Shown: piece by piece, positions 43,933 through 52,076 of the stretch
Layout of the letters: each line of letters begins with the position of its first letter
Position numbering within the stretch: position 1 is the first letter of the stretch
Assembly (NCBI GenBank): GCA_031363915.1
Contig: JANLVI010000007.1
Location: 62,001-126,000 of the forward strand
Length of the DNA stretch: 64,000 nt
Direction: 5' to 3'
Source: JANLVI01 sp031363915
Lineage (GTDB): Bacteria > Vulcanimicrobiota > Vulcanimicrobiia > Vulcanimicrobiales > Vulcanimicrobiaceae
Translations under genes and position numbers: made by a program
Notes under the pieces: generated by a model
Database searches by the model: none
Seen by the model: the letters and a program-made list of their open reading frames with translations, nothing else
Told to the model about the DNA's origin: nothing

Positions 43933-45027
43933 ATGGCGTATACGCTCGTTCACTGTTCGGACGTTCATCTCGAAACCGTGTTCACCGAACTGCGCGGCGG
44001 CGCTCGTCGACGTGCCGCGCTCGCCGATGCGTTCGTGCGGATCGTCGACCTCGCGTGCGACCGTAAGGCCGACGCTCTCACCATCGGCGGCGATCTTTTC
44101 GAGTCCGCGCGAGCGAGCGAACAGACCGCACGATTTCTGGCCGCACAGTTCGCGCGCTTCGAAGGACCGATCTTCATCGCGCCGGGCAATCACGATCCGC
44201 ACGGTGAGAACGCACTCTTAGCGCGCAACGATCTTCCGGCGAACGTCCGCATTTTTCGTGAGGCGGCATGGAGCGCGTTTCCGCTCGCCGAGGGCTTGAC
44301 ACTCTACGGCTACGGCCATACGCCGGCGGAACCCGGCCGACCGTTCGCCGGTGCCCACTTCGATCGGCCGGGCGTGCGTATAGCCCTCGTGCACGGGAGC
44401 GATGAAGAACGCTGTCCGCTGAACAAACGCGCGACCGCGCCGTTTACGGCGATGGAAGTCGCGGCCTCGGGCGCGACGCTACTGCTCACCGGACACTATC
44501 ACGGCGGCTACGTCGCCGAGCACGAGGGGCGGCCGCTGATCGCGTATCCCGGCTCACCCGAGCCGATCAAGTTCGGCGAGCGCGGGACACACGGGGCGCT
44601 CGTCGTTCGGATCGATGGCGAGGCCATTGCGATCGAAAGCGTCGAGATCGCGCGCACGCGGCTGCTCGACCTCGACATTTCGGTCGACGGCGCATCGAGC
44701 GAGCACGCGATCGCCGCGATCCTCGAAGCCGCGCTCGTTGCGTATCGTGCCGACGACTACGTCCGCGCACGACTGATCGGCACGATCCCGAGCGGCACGC
44801 GTATCGATTGCGCGTTTCTCGAAGAGCGCTCCGGTCCCAGTCTCGGTGCACTCGAACTCAGCGACGCAACGGTGAGTGCCGACTACGATGCGCTCGCACG
44901 CGAACCCAACGTGCGCGGTCGCGTCGTGCACGATTTACTCACGCGCGCCCGCGAGGGCGACGCCGATGCGGACGTCGCGTTACGCTACGTCGTCGCAGCG
45001 TTCGCGGGCGGCGAGATCGCGCCGTGA
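43933..45027 (+). CDS. SbcD/YhaO-like DNA repair metallophosphoesterase
   Basis: The 364-residue protein has the calcineurin-type metal ligands in HCSDVHLE, TIGGDLFESA, APGNHDPHG and LLTGHYHGG, and ends in a less conserved cap. The YhaO/SbcD family is Mn-dependent nucleases acting with an SMC-like ATPase. The next gene overlaps its stop (GTGA), encoding the YhaN-like partner. The pair is inferred to process DNA ends or hairpins. Confidence 0.85.
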   Translation: MAYTLVHCSDVHLETVFTELRGGARRRAALADAFVRIVDLACDRKADALTIGGDLFESARASEQTARFLAAQFARFEGPIFIAPGNHDPHGENALLARNDLPANVRIFREAAWSAFPLAEGLTLYGYGHTPAEPGRPFAGAHFDRPGVRIALVHGSDEERCPLNKRATAPFTAMEVAASGATLLLTGHYHGGYVAEHEGRPLIAYPGSPEPIKFGERGTHGALVVRIDGEAIAIESVEIARTRLLDLDISVDGASSEHAIAAILEAALVAYRADDYVRARLIGTIPSGTRIDCAFLEERSGPSLGALELSDATVSADYDALAREPNVRGRVVHDLLTRAREGDADADVALRYVVAAFAGGEIAP

Positions 45028-47480
45028 AGCTCACCCAACTGCACGTCGACGGCTTCGGTCAATTGGTGGATCGCACGATCGACTTCAGCCCGGGTCTCAC
45101 GATCGTCTACGGCGAGAACGAAGCCGGCAAATCGACGCTCGCGCGTGCGATCGTGGCTTCGCTCTACGGCGTCGGCCGGAAAGAAGAACGCGACGCCTGG
45201 CGGCCCTGGAGCGGCGCACGATACGCGGCGATCCTGCGCTACAAGCTCGCAACGGGCGAAGCGATCGAAGTCCAGCGCGAGTTCGAACGCGACCCCAAAG
45301 GCGTGCGCGTCTACGACCGCAGCGGCAACGACATCAGCGCGAGCGTTTCCGTCGGGAAGACCGTCGCTCCGGGCGAACACGCGCTACGCATCCCGCTCGA
45401 GGTCTTCGTCAACGCCGCCTGCGTGCAGCAGCAAAGCGTCGCTATCGACGGCACGCGCGCGAAGAGCATCACGACGGCCCTCGCGCACGCCCTCGACGGC
45501 GGGCCAAAAGACGACGCGGCACTCGGCGCGCTCGGCCGACTCGATGCCGCGCTCAAAACGTATGTCGGCACGGAGCGCGCGACGAAAAATAACCCCTTAC
45601 GCACCGCGACCGAACGCGCGGCAGAACTCGGGCGCCGCGCCGATGAGGCACGCCTGCGAATCGGCGTACTCTCCGAGCTGCGCGCACGGCACGAAGCAGC
45701 GCTGCTCGAACACGACCGACTCGCTCAGTCGCGCGCCGAATTCGAACGCCGCGGTGCGGCGTATCGCGCACGCGCGATCCGAACCCGTTTAGAGAACCTC
45801 GCGCGGATTCGCGACGAACTCGCGGCCGTCAACGAAGAACGCGCGCGCTTCGAGGACGTGGCAGCGTTCGACGCTGACCTAACGAGTGAACTCGACGCGG
45901 CATTCTACGCCGTGGGCAGCGCCGCCGAGCTGCTCGATCACGCGCAAGCCGAAGATCGCGAACGCCGTATGCGTTCCGAAGAACATCACGAACTCGCCGC
46001 GCGGCGTGCCGATGTCGGTACGATCGACGATATCGCATTCGAAGCATTAGTCGCCGCTGCGGCGGAGGCGGATGCGGCACGCGCGCGAAGCGCCGCAGCG
46101 CAAATGAAAGCCTCGAATGCGCGGCGCGAGGCAGGCGGCGGTGCAACGATGCTCGGCGCAGGCGTCGCCGCCGGACTCGCCGCACTCGCGGTCGCGGTTG
46201 GATTTGCCATCGCACATAGCTGGATCGTCGCGGGAATCGCCGCAATCGTCGCGGGCGCGATCTTGCTCGTCGTAGGCCTGCGCGCGAACGGACGCGCGCA
46301 AAGCGGGCGCGACGCCGCACGTCTCCAAGCGGCAGCGGACGCGGCACTCGCGGGCGAACGCGCGGCAGCATCAGCCGTCGCCGCGGTCCTCGAACCGCTC
46401 GGTCTCTCGTCGATCGACGATCTCACTCGACGTCGTGACCGCCTGCGCGAACTCGAAGCGCTCGCGCGGTCCGAGGCCCGCGCAAACGAACATCTGAGTG
46501 CGATGCGTACGCGTCATGGCGATGCGACGCGCGGGTTCGATACGCTCGCAGGCACGCTCGTCCCCGATGCCGCGGGGACGCGCGCGCAGATTCGTGAGGA
46601 AGCAAAACTGCGCGCGTCACGCCGCTACGAACGCGATGGCCTCGACGCGGCGCGCGGCATGATCGAACTGCGACGCGACGAGGTGCTCGGCGGCGAAAAC
46701 GAGTTTGCACTCGAACGCGAGTTGAACGACCTCCTCGCCGAGGGCGTGGAACCCGCTGCGGGCGAGGTCGATTTCTCACAGCGGCTCTTCGATCGAGAGC
46801 GGGCCGAGATCGACGCACGTCTACGCGCGACCGAAGCGTCGCTTGCGGCGCTGGGTGCGGAGCGACGCGCGGCTGAAGTGCACGCCGCGGATCTTGCCGC
46901 GCTGGATGAAGAGCACGCGCTCGCGCGAGTCGAGATCGCAAAACTCGACACGTTCGCACGTGCGATCGCACTGGCGCGCACGGCGCTCGAAACGCGCACG
47001 CGCGAAGCGCACGAAAAATTCGCGCGCCGGCTCGAAGACTATGCGGCCGAACAGTTTGCAGCGATCACGGGCGGACGCTACACCGATCTCTTCGTCGATC
47101 CGACGACGCTCGAGGTACGCGTGCGCGTTCCCGAGACCGGCGCCATCGTGGGCCTAGGAGCGCTTTCGGCCGGGACGCGCGAGCAAGCTTATCTCGTCGT
47201 ACGGTTTGCGATGGCACGCATGTTCAGCGAAGGCCTGGAAACACCGCCGCTCTTGCTCGACGATCCCTTCGCATTTTGGGATGCAGCGCGTGTCGAGCGC
47301 TGCCTGCCAATTCTGCTCGCGGGCGCGCAGACGATGCAGGCAATTGTTTTTACGGCTAGCGCCGCACTTGCCGAAGCCGCGCGAGCGGCGGGCGCAGCGG
47401 TCGAGACCTTAAGCCAAAACGCCGGCGGGAATTTTGTCGACACGCTCGATCGCGATGAGAATCTGCTCTTTCCCCGCTAA
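45024..47480 (+). CDS. YhaN/SbcC-like ATPase with membrane hairpin in the coiled coil
   Basis: The 818-residue protein starts MKLTQLHVDGFGQLVDRTID and has Walker A GENEAGKST, long helical arms, and a C-terminal signature LGALSAGTREQAYLVVRFAMAR plus Walker B PLLLDDPFAFWD. At residues about 370-425 two hydrophobic segments (ALAVAVGFAIAHSWIVAG; AIIAGAILLVVG-like) interrupt the arms, the AAA-with-TM layout of YhaN rather than SbcC. The GTG at 45024 overlaps the upstream stop. The complex is probably membrane-attached. Confidence 0.87.
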   Translation: MKLTQLHVDGFGQLVDRTIDFSPGLTIVYGENEAGKSTLARAIVASLYGVGRKEERDAWRPWSGARYAAILRYKLATGEAIEVQREFERDPKGVRVYDRSGNDISASVSVGKTVAPGEHALRIPLEVFVNAACVQQQSVAIDGTRAKSITTALAHALDGGPKDDAALGALGRLDAALKTYVGTERATKNNPLRTATERAAELGRRADEARLRIGVLSELRARHEAALLEHDRLAQSRAEFERRGAAYRARAIRTRLENLARIRDELAAVNEERARFEDVAAFDADLTSELDAAFYAVGSAAELLDHAQAEDRERRMRSEEHHELAARRADVGTIDDIAFEALVAAAAEADAARARSAAAQMKASNARREAGGGATMLGAGVAAGLAALAVAVGFAIAHSWIVAGIAAIVAGAILLVVGLRANGRAQSGRDAARLQAAADAALAGERAAASAVAAVLEPLGLSSIDDLTRRRDRLRELEALARSEARANEHLSAMRTRHGDATRGFDTLAGTLVPDAAGTRAQIREEAKLRASRRYERDGLDAARGMIELRRDEVLGGENEFALERELNDLLAEGVEPAAGEVDFSQRLFDRERAEIDARLRATEASLAALGAERRAAEVHAADLAALDEEHALARVEIAKLDTFARAIALARTALETRTREAHEKFARRLEDYAAEQFAAITGGRYTDLFVDPTTLEVRVRVPETGAIVGLGALSAGTREQAYLVVRFAMARMFSEGLETPPLLLDDPFAFWDAARVERCLPILLAGAQTMQAIVFTASAALAEAARAAGAAVETLSQNAGGNFVDTLDRDENLLFPR

Positions 47481-47804
47481 TTTGAGAAACGTGATCGTCA
47501 CGTCGACCGAACCGTGCGCGAAGGGGAAGAAGTAGTCGAACGATTCGCTCACCCGGTCTTTTGACTTGATGAACTCGTACATGCGGCCTTCGAAGGCTTT
47601 GACCGCAGTACACGGCGCGATATCGTGGAAGAAGTTGCGCCCGATGACCGTTTGCGCGTCTTTGTGCGCCATGCGCGCTTCGTACTGATTGTACGCAACG
47701 ACCGTGCCGACGTAATCGACAACCACCGCGCCGAACGGTAACTCGTCGAGCCCGTCATACGAGATATCGACGATACGCCAGAGGCGTTCGCTATCTGGCA
47801 CCAC
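47409..47804 (-). CDS. Photoactive yellow protein-like PAS photoreceptor candidate
   Basis: The protein of about 131 residues matches photoactive yellow protein in length and over the core: LPFGAVVVDYVGTVVAYNQYE, then VIGRNFFHDIAPCTAVKAF and a C-terminal IAIERV. PYP has Tyr42, Glu46 and Cys69, which bind and tune p-coumaric acid; the same three residues occur here with identical spacing (Tyr to Glu 4, Glu to Cys 23). Thr50 and Arg52 of PYP are Ala and Lys. I chose GTG at 47804; an earlier frame runs to 47885 inside the peroxiredoxin gene. It overlaps the peroxiredoxin gene by 14 nt and the YhaN-like gene by 72 nt (convergent). Chromophore binding is inference. Confidence 0.78.
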   Translation of the reverse strand: MVPDSERLWRIVDISYDGLDELPFGAVVVDYVGTVVAYNQYEARMAHKDAQTVIGRNFFHDIAPCTAVKAFEGRMYEFIKSKDRVSESFDYFFPFAHGSVDVTITFLKLAGKEQILIAIERVDKIPAGVLA

Positions 47805-48345
47805 TACCGCCGCTGAGTTTTCGCACGGCCGCAAGCGTATTCTCGACGTGTTTGTCGGGATCGAGATCCGAGTACACGTATGCAATTTTGCCGTCTTGCG
47901 CGATCACGTACGACGTACGGTTGGCAAACGTGTTGGCGACGATCGAATCGTACGAATGCGCGACGATGAGCTTCTCATCGGCCGCGACCGGAAACTTAGA
48001 ACCGCACTCGCTCACCGAAAACTTGTTGAGCGTTGCGATGTCATCACCCGAAACGCCGATGACCGTCGCGTTCATCTTCTTATATTGCCCCATGCTCGAA
48101 GCGAAGTCGTGCGCTTCTTTGGTGCAGCCCGACGTGAACGCCTTGGGATAGAAATAGACGACAACCGGACCCTTTTTGAGCGCGCGCGTCAGGTCGAAGG
48201 TGAACGGCTTGCCGCCAAGCGTCGCGGGCAAGATGAACGTCGGCGCCGTTTCGCCGACTTTCATGCTCGCCGAGGCGATCGAGTTGGAGAACGCCACGGC
48301 TGCCGCGAGGGCCAGCCAACCCGTGAGAATCGAACGTCGTTTCAA
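47791..48345 (-). CDS. Exported peroxiredoxin (Bcp/AhpC-type)
   Basis: The 184-residue protein has a signal peptide (LTGWLALAAAVAFSNSIASA) and a peroxiredoxin fold with the peroxidatic Cys in YPKAFTSGCTKEAHDFAS; a further Cys in SVSECGSK could resolve. It reduces peroxides. The start is a TTG 1 nt after the stop of the acyl-CoA dehydrogenase gene. Its 3' end overlaps the PYP-like gene, so the three are one operon. Confidence 0.92.
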   Translation of the reverse strand: MKRRSILTGWLALAAAVAFSNSIASASMKVGETAPTFILPATLGGKPFTFDLTRALKKGPVVVYFYPKAFTSGCTKEAHDFASSMGQYKKMNATVIGVSGDDIATLNKFSVSECGSKFPVAADEKLIVAHSYDSIVANTFANRTSYVIAQDGKIAYVYSDLDPDKHVENTLAAVRKLSGGSGAR

Positions 48346-48346
48346 G

Positions 48347-49498
48347 CTACAACCCCATCATGCGAGCGATTACAAGGCGTTGGACTTCATTTGTGCCCTC
48401 GCCGATTTCATTGATCTTCTGATCGCGGTACATCCGCGAGACCGGGTACTCGTCCATGAAGCCGTAGCCGCCGTGGATTTGGACCGCCTCGTTGACCACC
48501 CGGCGCGAGACCTCGCCCGAGTAGAGCTTGGCAAGCGATGCCGTCATCGCGAAGTCGCGATCGTTGTCTTTCTCCCACGCAGCCTTGAGGATCATCGTCT
48601 TGGCGTGCTCGATCTCCATCTTCATGTCGGCCAGTTTGAACTGGATCGCCTGGAACTTGGAGATTGGCTGGCCGAACTGGTGGCGCTCCTGCGCATACTT
48701 GAAGGCCTCATCGAAGGCGCCCATCGCGAGGCCCACCGAGAGCGCGGCGACCGAGATGCGCCCGCCGTCGAGGATTTTCAGGAACTGCTTGAGCCCTTGA
48801 CCGCGCTCCCCCAGGAGGTTCTCTTCGGGGACGATCGCATCGTTAAACGAAAGCTCGCGCGTATCCGATGCCTTCCAGCCCATCTTATTGTACTTTTTGG
48901 AGCGGGTAAAACCGGGCGTGTCCTGCGGGACGATGACGTTCGAGATCTCGCTGCGGCCTTTGGCCGTGGTCCCCGTTACGGCGGTGATCGTGGTGCCGCC
49001 GGTCACATCCGTGCCGGAGTTGGTAATAAAGGCCTTCGTCCCGTTGATCACCCAAGTGCCGGCTTTGAGCTCGGCCTTTGTGGCCGTGCCGCCCGCATCG
49101 CTGCCCGCGCCGGGCTCGGTCAATCCGAAACCCCAGAGCTTCTCTCCTCTGGCCAGCGGAACGAGGTACTTTTGTTTTTGCGCTTCAGTGCCGAAGTAAT
49201 AAAACGGCGTCGCGCCAAGCGAGACGTTGGCGGCAAGCGTGATACCAACTGAGGCATCTGCCCGGGAAATCTCCATCACCGCCAGCGCGTAACTCACGGT
49301 GTCGGCGCCCGCTCCACCGTATTCTTCGGGGAACGGCAGACCAAAGAGTCCCAGTCCCGCCATTTTCTTGACGAGATCGTAGGGGAACTCGGCGTGCCGA
49401 TCCAGGTGCTCGGCTTGTGGCGCAACTTCGTTTCGCGCGAAGTCACGGCAGAGGTCTTGGATTGCTTTTTGTTCGTCGGAAAGATCAAAATTCATCAA
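48347..49498 (-). CDS. Acyl-CoA dehydrogenase
   Basis: The 383-residue flavoenzyme has the typical ACAD segments: GLTEPGAGSDAGGTATKAEL, GGYGFMDEYPVSRMYRDQKI and the C-terminal GTNEVQRLVIAR. The catalytic Glu lies in the IGEGTNE region as in short-chain enzymes. It oxidises acyl-CoA thioesters with FAD. The start is ATG 49498 or 49495. It is the first gene of the peroxiredoxin and PYP-like operon, divergent from ftsE. Confidence 0.94.
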   Translation of the reverse strand: MMNFDLSDEQKAIQDLCRDFARNEVAPQAEHLDRHAEFPYDLVKKMAGLGLFGLPFPEEYGGAGADTVSYALAVMEISRADASVGITLAANVSLGATPFYYFGTEAQKQKYLVPLARGEKLWGFGLTEPGAGSDAGGTATKAELKAGTWVINGTKAFITNSGTDVTGGTTITAVTGTTAKGRSEISNVIVPQDTPGFTRSKKYNKMGWKASDTRELSFNDAIVPEENLLGERGQGLKQFLKILDGGRISVAALSVGLAMGAFDEAFKYAQERHQFGQPISKFQAIQFKLADMKMEIEHAKTMILKAAWEKDNDRDFAMTASLAKLYSGEVSRRVVNEAVQIHGGYGFMDEYPVSRMYRDQKINEIGEGTNEVQRLVIARMMGL

Positions 49499-49541
49499 AG
49501 GTATCCCTAAGTGGCGACCGGAAAAATCCCTCTAATAATCC

Positions 49542-49583
49542 CACGGCACAAGCCGTGTGGATGCATCCTCCGCCGGATGCATC
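49542..49583. promoter_or_regulatory. Twin hairpins upstream of ftsE
   Basis: The 97-nt gap between the divergent acyl-CoA dehydrogenase and ftsE genes contains two inverted repeats: CACGGC-ACAA-GCCGTG (49542-49557) and GATGCATCC-TCCGCC-GGATGCATC (49560-49583). The second ends 12 nt before the ftsE GTG and close to its GAGG ribosome site, so it could affect translation of ftsE or bind a regulator. Confidence 0.45.
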
Positions 49584-49595
49584 TGTGAGGACCAT

Positions 49596-50306
49596 GTGAT
49601 CGCACTTCGCGGCGTTTCGCTCACGTATCCCAACGGCGTCCGGGCACTCGAAGATGTCGACTTAGAAGTTGCGAAGGGATCCTTCGTCTTTCTGGTCGGC
49701 CACTCCGGTACGGGCAAGTCGTCGCTCCTGAAACTGCTCTACAAAGAAATCGTTCCGACGCGGGGTCAAGTGCACGTCGACAACATTCGTGTGGACACGC
49801 TCAAGCGCCGTAAAATTCCGTTTCTCCGTCGCAACGTGGGCGTCGTCTTTCAAGATTTCAAGCTGCTCTCACACAAAACGGTGTGGGAGAACGTCGCCTT
49901 CGCACTCCAGGTCACCGGAGCTCCGACTAAAGACGTCATGCGTCAGGTGCCGCGCGCACTCGACCTTGTGGGTCTCTCGCACAAAGCGCGGATGTTCCCG
50001 GGCGAACTCTCCGGCGGCGAACAGCAGCGCGCCGCGATCGCGCGCGCCCTGGTGAACAATCCCAAGATCTTGCTCTGCGATGAACCGACCGGCAACCTCG
50101 ATCCCGTGAACACCACCGAGATCATGGAACTGCTGATGCGAATCAATCTCAAAGGCACGACCGTGCTCGTCGCCACTCACAACCAAGCGGTCGTCGACCG
50201 CATGCGTCGTCGCGTGGTGCGGCTCGAAGACGGCCGCATTCTCAGCGATGAAGAGCGAGGATTCTACGTACGTGGACTGGGGCAAAGTCAAGTTCTTTCT
50301 GGGTGA
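49596..50306 (+). CDS. ftsE: Cell division ATP-binding protein FtsE
   Basis: The 236-residue ABC ATPase has Walker A GHSGTGKSS, signature LSGGEQQR and Walker B ILLCDEPTGNLDP, with the characteristic FtsE segments VTYPNG-like SLTYPNGVRALEDV and GVVFQDFKLL. It drives FtsX to activate cell-wall hydrolases at the septum. A GTG at 49596 follows GAGG by about 6 nt; the in-frame extension to 49557 has no FtsE match. ftsX begins 59 nt before its stop. Confidence 0.95.
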   Translation: MIALRGVSLTYPNGVRALEDVDLEVAKGSFVFLVGHSGTGKSSLLKLLYKEIVPTRGQVHVDNIRVDTLKRRKIPFLRRNVGVVFQDFKLLSHKTVWENVAFALQVTGAPTKDVMRQVPRALDLVGLSHKARMFPGELSGGEQQRAAIARALVNNPKILLCDEPTGNLDPVNTTEIMELLMRINLKGTTVLVATHNQAVVDRMRRRVVRLEDGRILSDEERGFYVRGLGQSQVLSG

Positions 50307-51144
50307 GGTTTTCGCGAACTTCAGCCGTAATGCGGGCATGCAGCTCACGGCGATCGGGACCGTCTGCGTCACGATCGTGATGCTCGGCGCGTTTCTCTAT
50401 ACGCGCGAAACGGTTGCTTCGCTCGGCAACGGCATCCTCAACAAGATCGAGATCGCCGTCTACCTCGATGATTCCGTGAGCGATGCGGATGCCAAGAAAC
50501 TCGGCGATCAGTTCGCAAGCGACCCGCGCGTCGCATCGGCGCAGTACGTCCCGAAGAAAGAAGGCTTGCGCCGGATGCACGACGTGCTCGGTCGGGACTT
50601 CGATCTCTCGCTGCTGACCGCAAACCCGTTTCCCAACGCCTATCACGTGCGCGTGAAAAATCCCGATCTCGTGCCGCAAGTCGCCGCGCACATCGCGAAG
50701 ATGCACGGAGTCGCTAAAGCCGACTATGCCGCCGACACCGTCACCAAGCTGCTCAAAGTGAGCGACACGCTCGGCCGCGTGGGCCTCGTGATGATCGGAC
50801 TGCTCGTGCTCACGGCCGCCATCATCATCGCAAATACGATTCGCCTTACCGTCTTCGCGCGACGACGCGAGATCGCGATCATGCAACTCGTCGGCGCGAC
50901 CAACGGCTACATCCGCGGACCGTTCATCATGGAGGGCATGGTCGCCGGACTCACCGGTGCGGGCCTCGCGATCGGCGTGCTCGCACTCGCACGCTGGCAA
51001 GTGCTGCCCAAATTGACCGCAGCGCTGGCGTTCGTACCGTTCCACGCAAACGAACCGCTCATCGCAGGCGAGTTGCTCGCCGTCGGCGCGGCGGTCGGCT
51101 TTATCGCCGCCTGGATCTCCGTCGGACGCTATCTGCGCGCGTGA
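50248..51144 (+). CDS. ftsX: Cell division protein FtsX
   Basis: The 298-residue protein has four membrane segments, an extracellular domain of about 130 residues between segments 1 and 2 (IEIAVYLDDSVSDADAKKLG onward), and the permease core with FARRREIAIMQLVGATNGYIRGPF. It transmits ATP-driven motion of FtsE to periplasmic hydrolase activators such as EnvC. It overlaps ftsE by 59 nt and the next gene by 4 nt. Confidence 0.95.
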   Translation: MKSEDSTYVDWGKVKFFLGEVFANFSRNAGMQLTAIGTVCVTIVMLGAFLYTRETVASLGNGILNKIEIAVYLDDSVSDADAKKLGDQFASDPRVASAQYVPKKEGLRRMHDVLGRDFDLSLLTANPFPNAYHVRVKNPDLVPQVAAHIAKMHGVAKADYAADTVTKLLKVSDTLGRVGLVMIGLLVLTAAIIIANTIRLTVFARRREIAIMQLVGATNGYIRGPFIMEGMVAGLTGAGLAIGVLALARWQVLPKLTAALAFVPFHANEPLIAGELLAVGAAVGFIAAWISVGRYLRA

Positions 51145-52076
51145 ACGACGAGCCGCGGAACTCGATTTTGGTGGTGGATGACGATCGCAACCTGCGCTCG
51201 ATCATCGCAAGGAACCTCGAGCTTGCCGGCTACTCCGCACGCGAAGTCGCCACTGGCGACGCGGCCCTCGCCTACATGGACACCGACGTGCCGGACCTCG
51301 TTTTGCTCGACGTAATGCTTCCGGTGATGGACGGCTACGAGGTCTGCCGCCGCATCCGTAAACATCCCACCTGCGCGCATATTCCGATCATCATGCTCAC
51401 CGCGCGCGGCGAGACCGAAGACGCGGTGATGGGTTTCGAAGCGGGTGCCGACGACTACATCATCAAGCCGTTCTCGCCGCAAGAGATGCTCGCGCGCGTT
51501 CGCGCGAAGATCCGCCGCGTCAACGTCGACAGCTCGCTGCAGCCGCTCACGCGCCTGCCCGGCAACGTGGCGATCGAAGCCGAAGTGCAACGCCGGTTTC
51601 GCGAGAACATTCCGTGGGCCGTCCTCTATCTCGATCTCGACAATTTTAAAGCATTCAACGACGTCTACGGCTTCGTCCGCGGTGACGATGCGATCCGGTT
51701 GCTCGCAACGACGCTCGCGAGCGCCGTCCGCCATCTCGGTGATGGGGGTGACTTCGTCGGACACATCGGCGGCGATGACTTTATCGCGGTCACCTCGCCC
51801 GCGCAGGCGGAACGCATCGCGCAGGGAGTGATCGTCAATTTCGACCGTGACGTCAAAGAACTGTATGCGTTCGAAGACCTGCGGCACGGCTACATCGAAA
51901 CGCGCGACCGGCGCAACGTCTCGATGCGCTATCCGATCATGTCCGTCTCCATCGCGATCGTGGCCGGCGGCGCCATCGCTACCTACCAGCAGATCGGCGA
52001 AGTCGCCGCGGAGTTGAAGAAGCTTGCAAAACGCCAGCCAGGATCGGTTTTCGTGACCGACAAACGCCGCTCGTGA
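51141..52076 (+). CDS. Response regulator with GGDEF-like output domain
   Basis: The 311-residue protein has a receiver domain (VVDDDRN acidic pocket, phospho-Asp in LVLLDVMLP, Lys in YIIKPFSP) and a GGDEF fold whose motif reads GGDDF (about residue 211), with metal and substrate residues in LDLDNFKAFNDVYG. GGDDF is a non-standard version; catalytic activity is uncertain. It lies between ftsX and envC with 4-nt overlaps on both sides, so it may tune septal hydrolysis. No histidine kinase is in the window. Confidence 0.88.
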   Translation: MNDEPRNSILVVDDDRNLRSIIARNLELAGYSAREVATGDAALAYMDTDVPDLVLLDVMLPVMDGYEVCRRIRKHPTCAHIPIIMLTARGETEDAVMGFEAGADDYIIKPFSPQEMLARVRAKIRRVNVDSSLQPLTRLPGNVAIEAEVQRRFRENIPWAVLYLDLDNFKAFNDVYGFVRGDDAIRLLATTLASAVRHLGDGGDFVGHIGGDDFIAVTSPAQAERIAQGVIVNFDRDVKELYAFEDLRHGYIETRDRRNVSMRYPIMSVSIAIVAGGAIATYQQIGEVAAELKKLAKRQPGSVFVTDKRRS

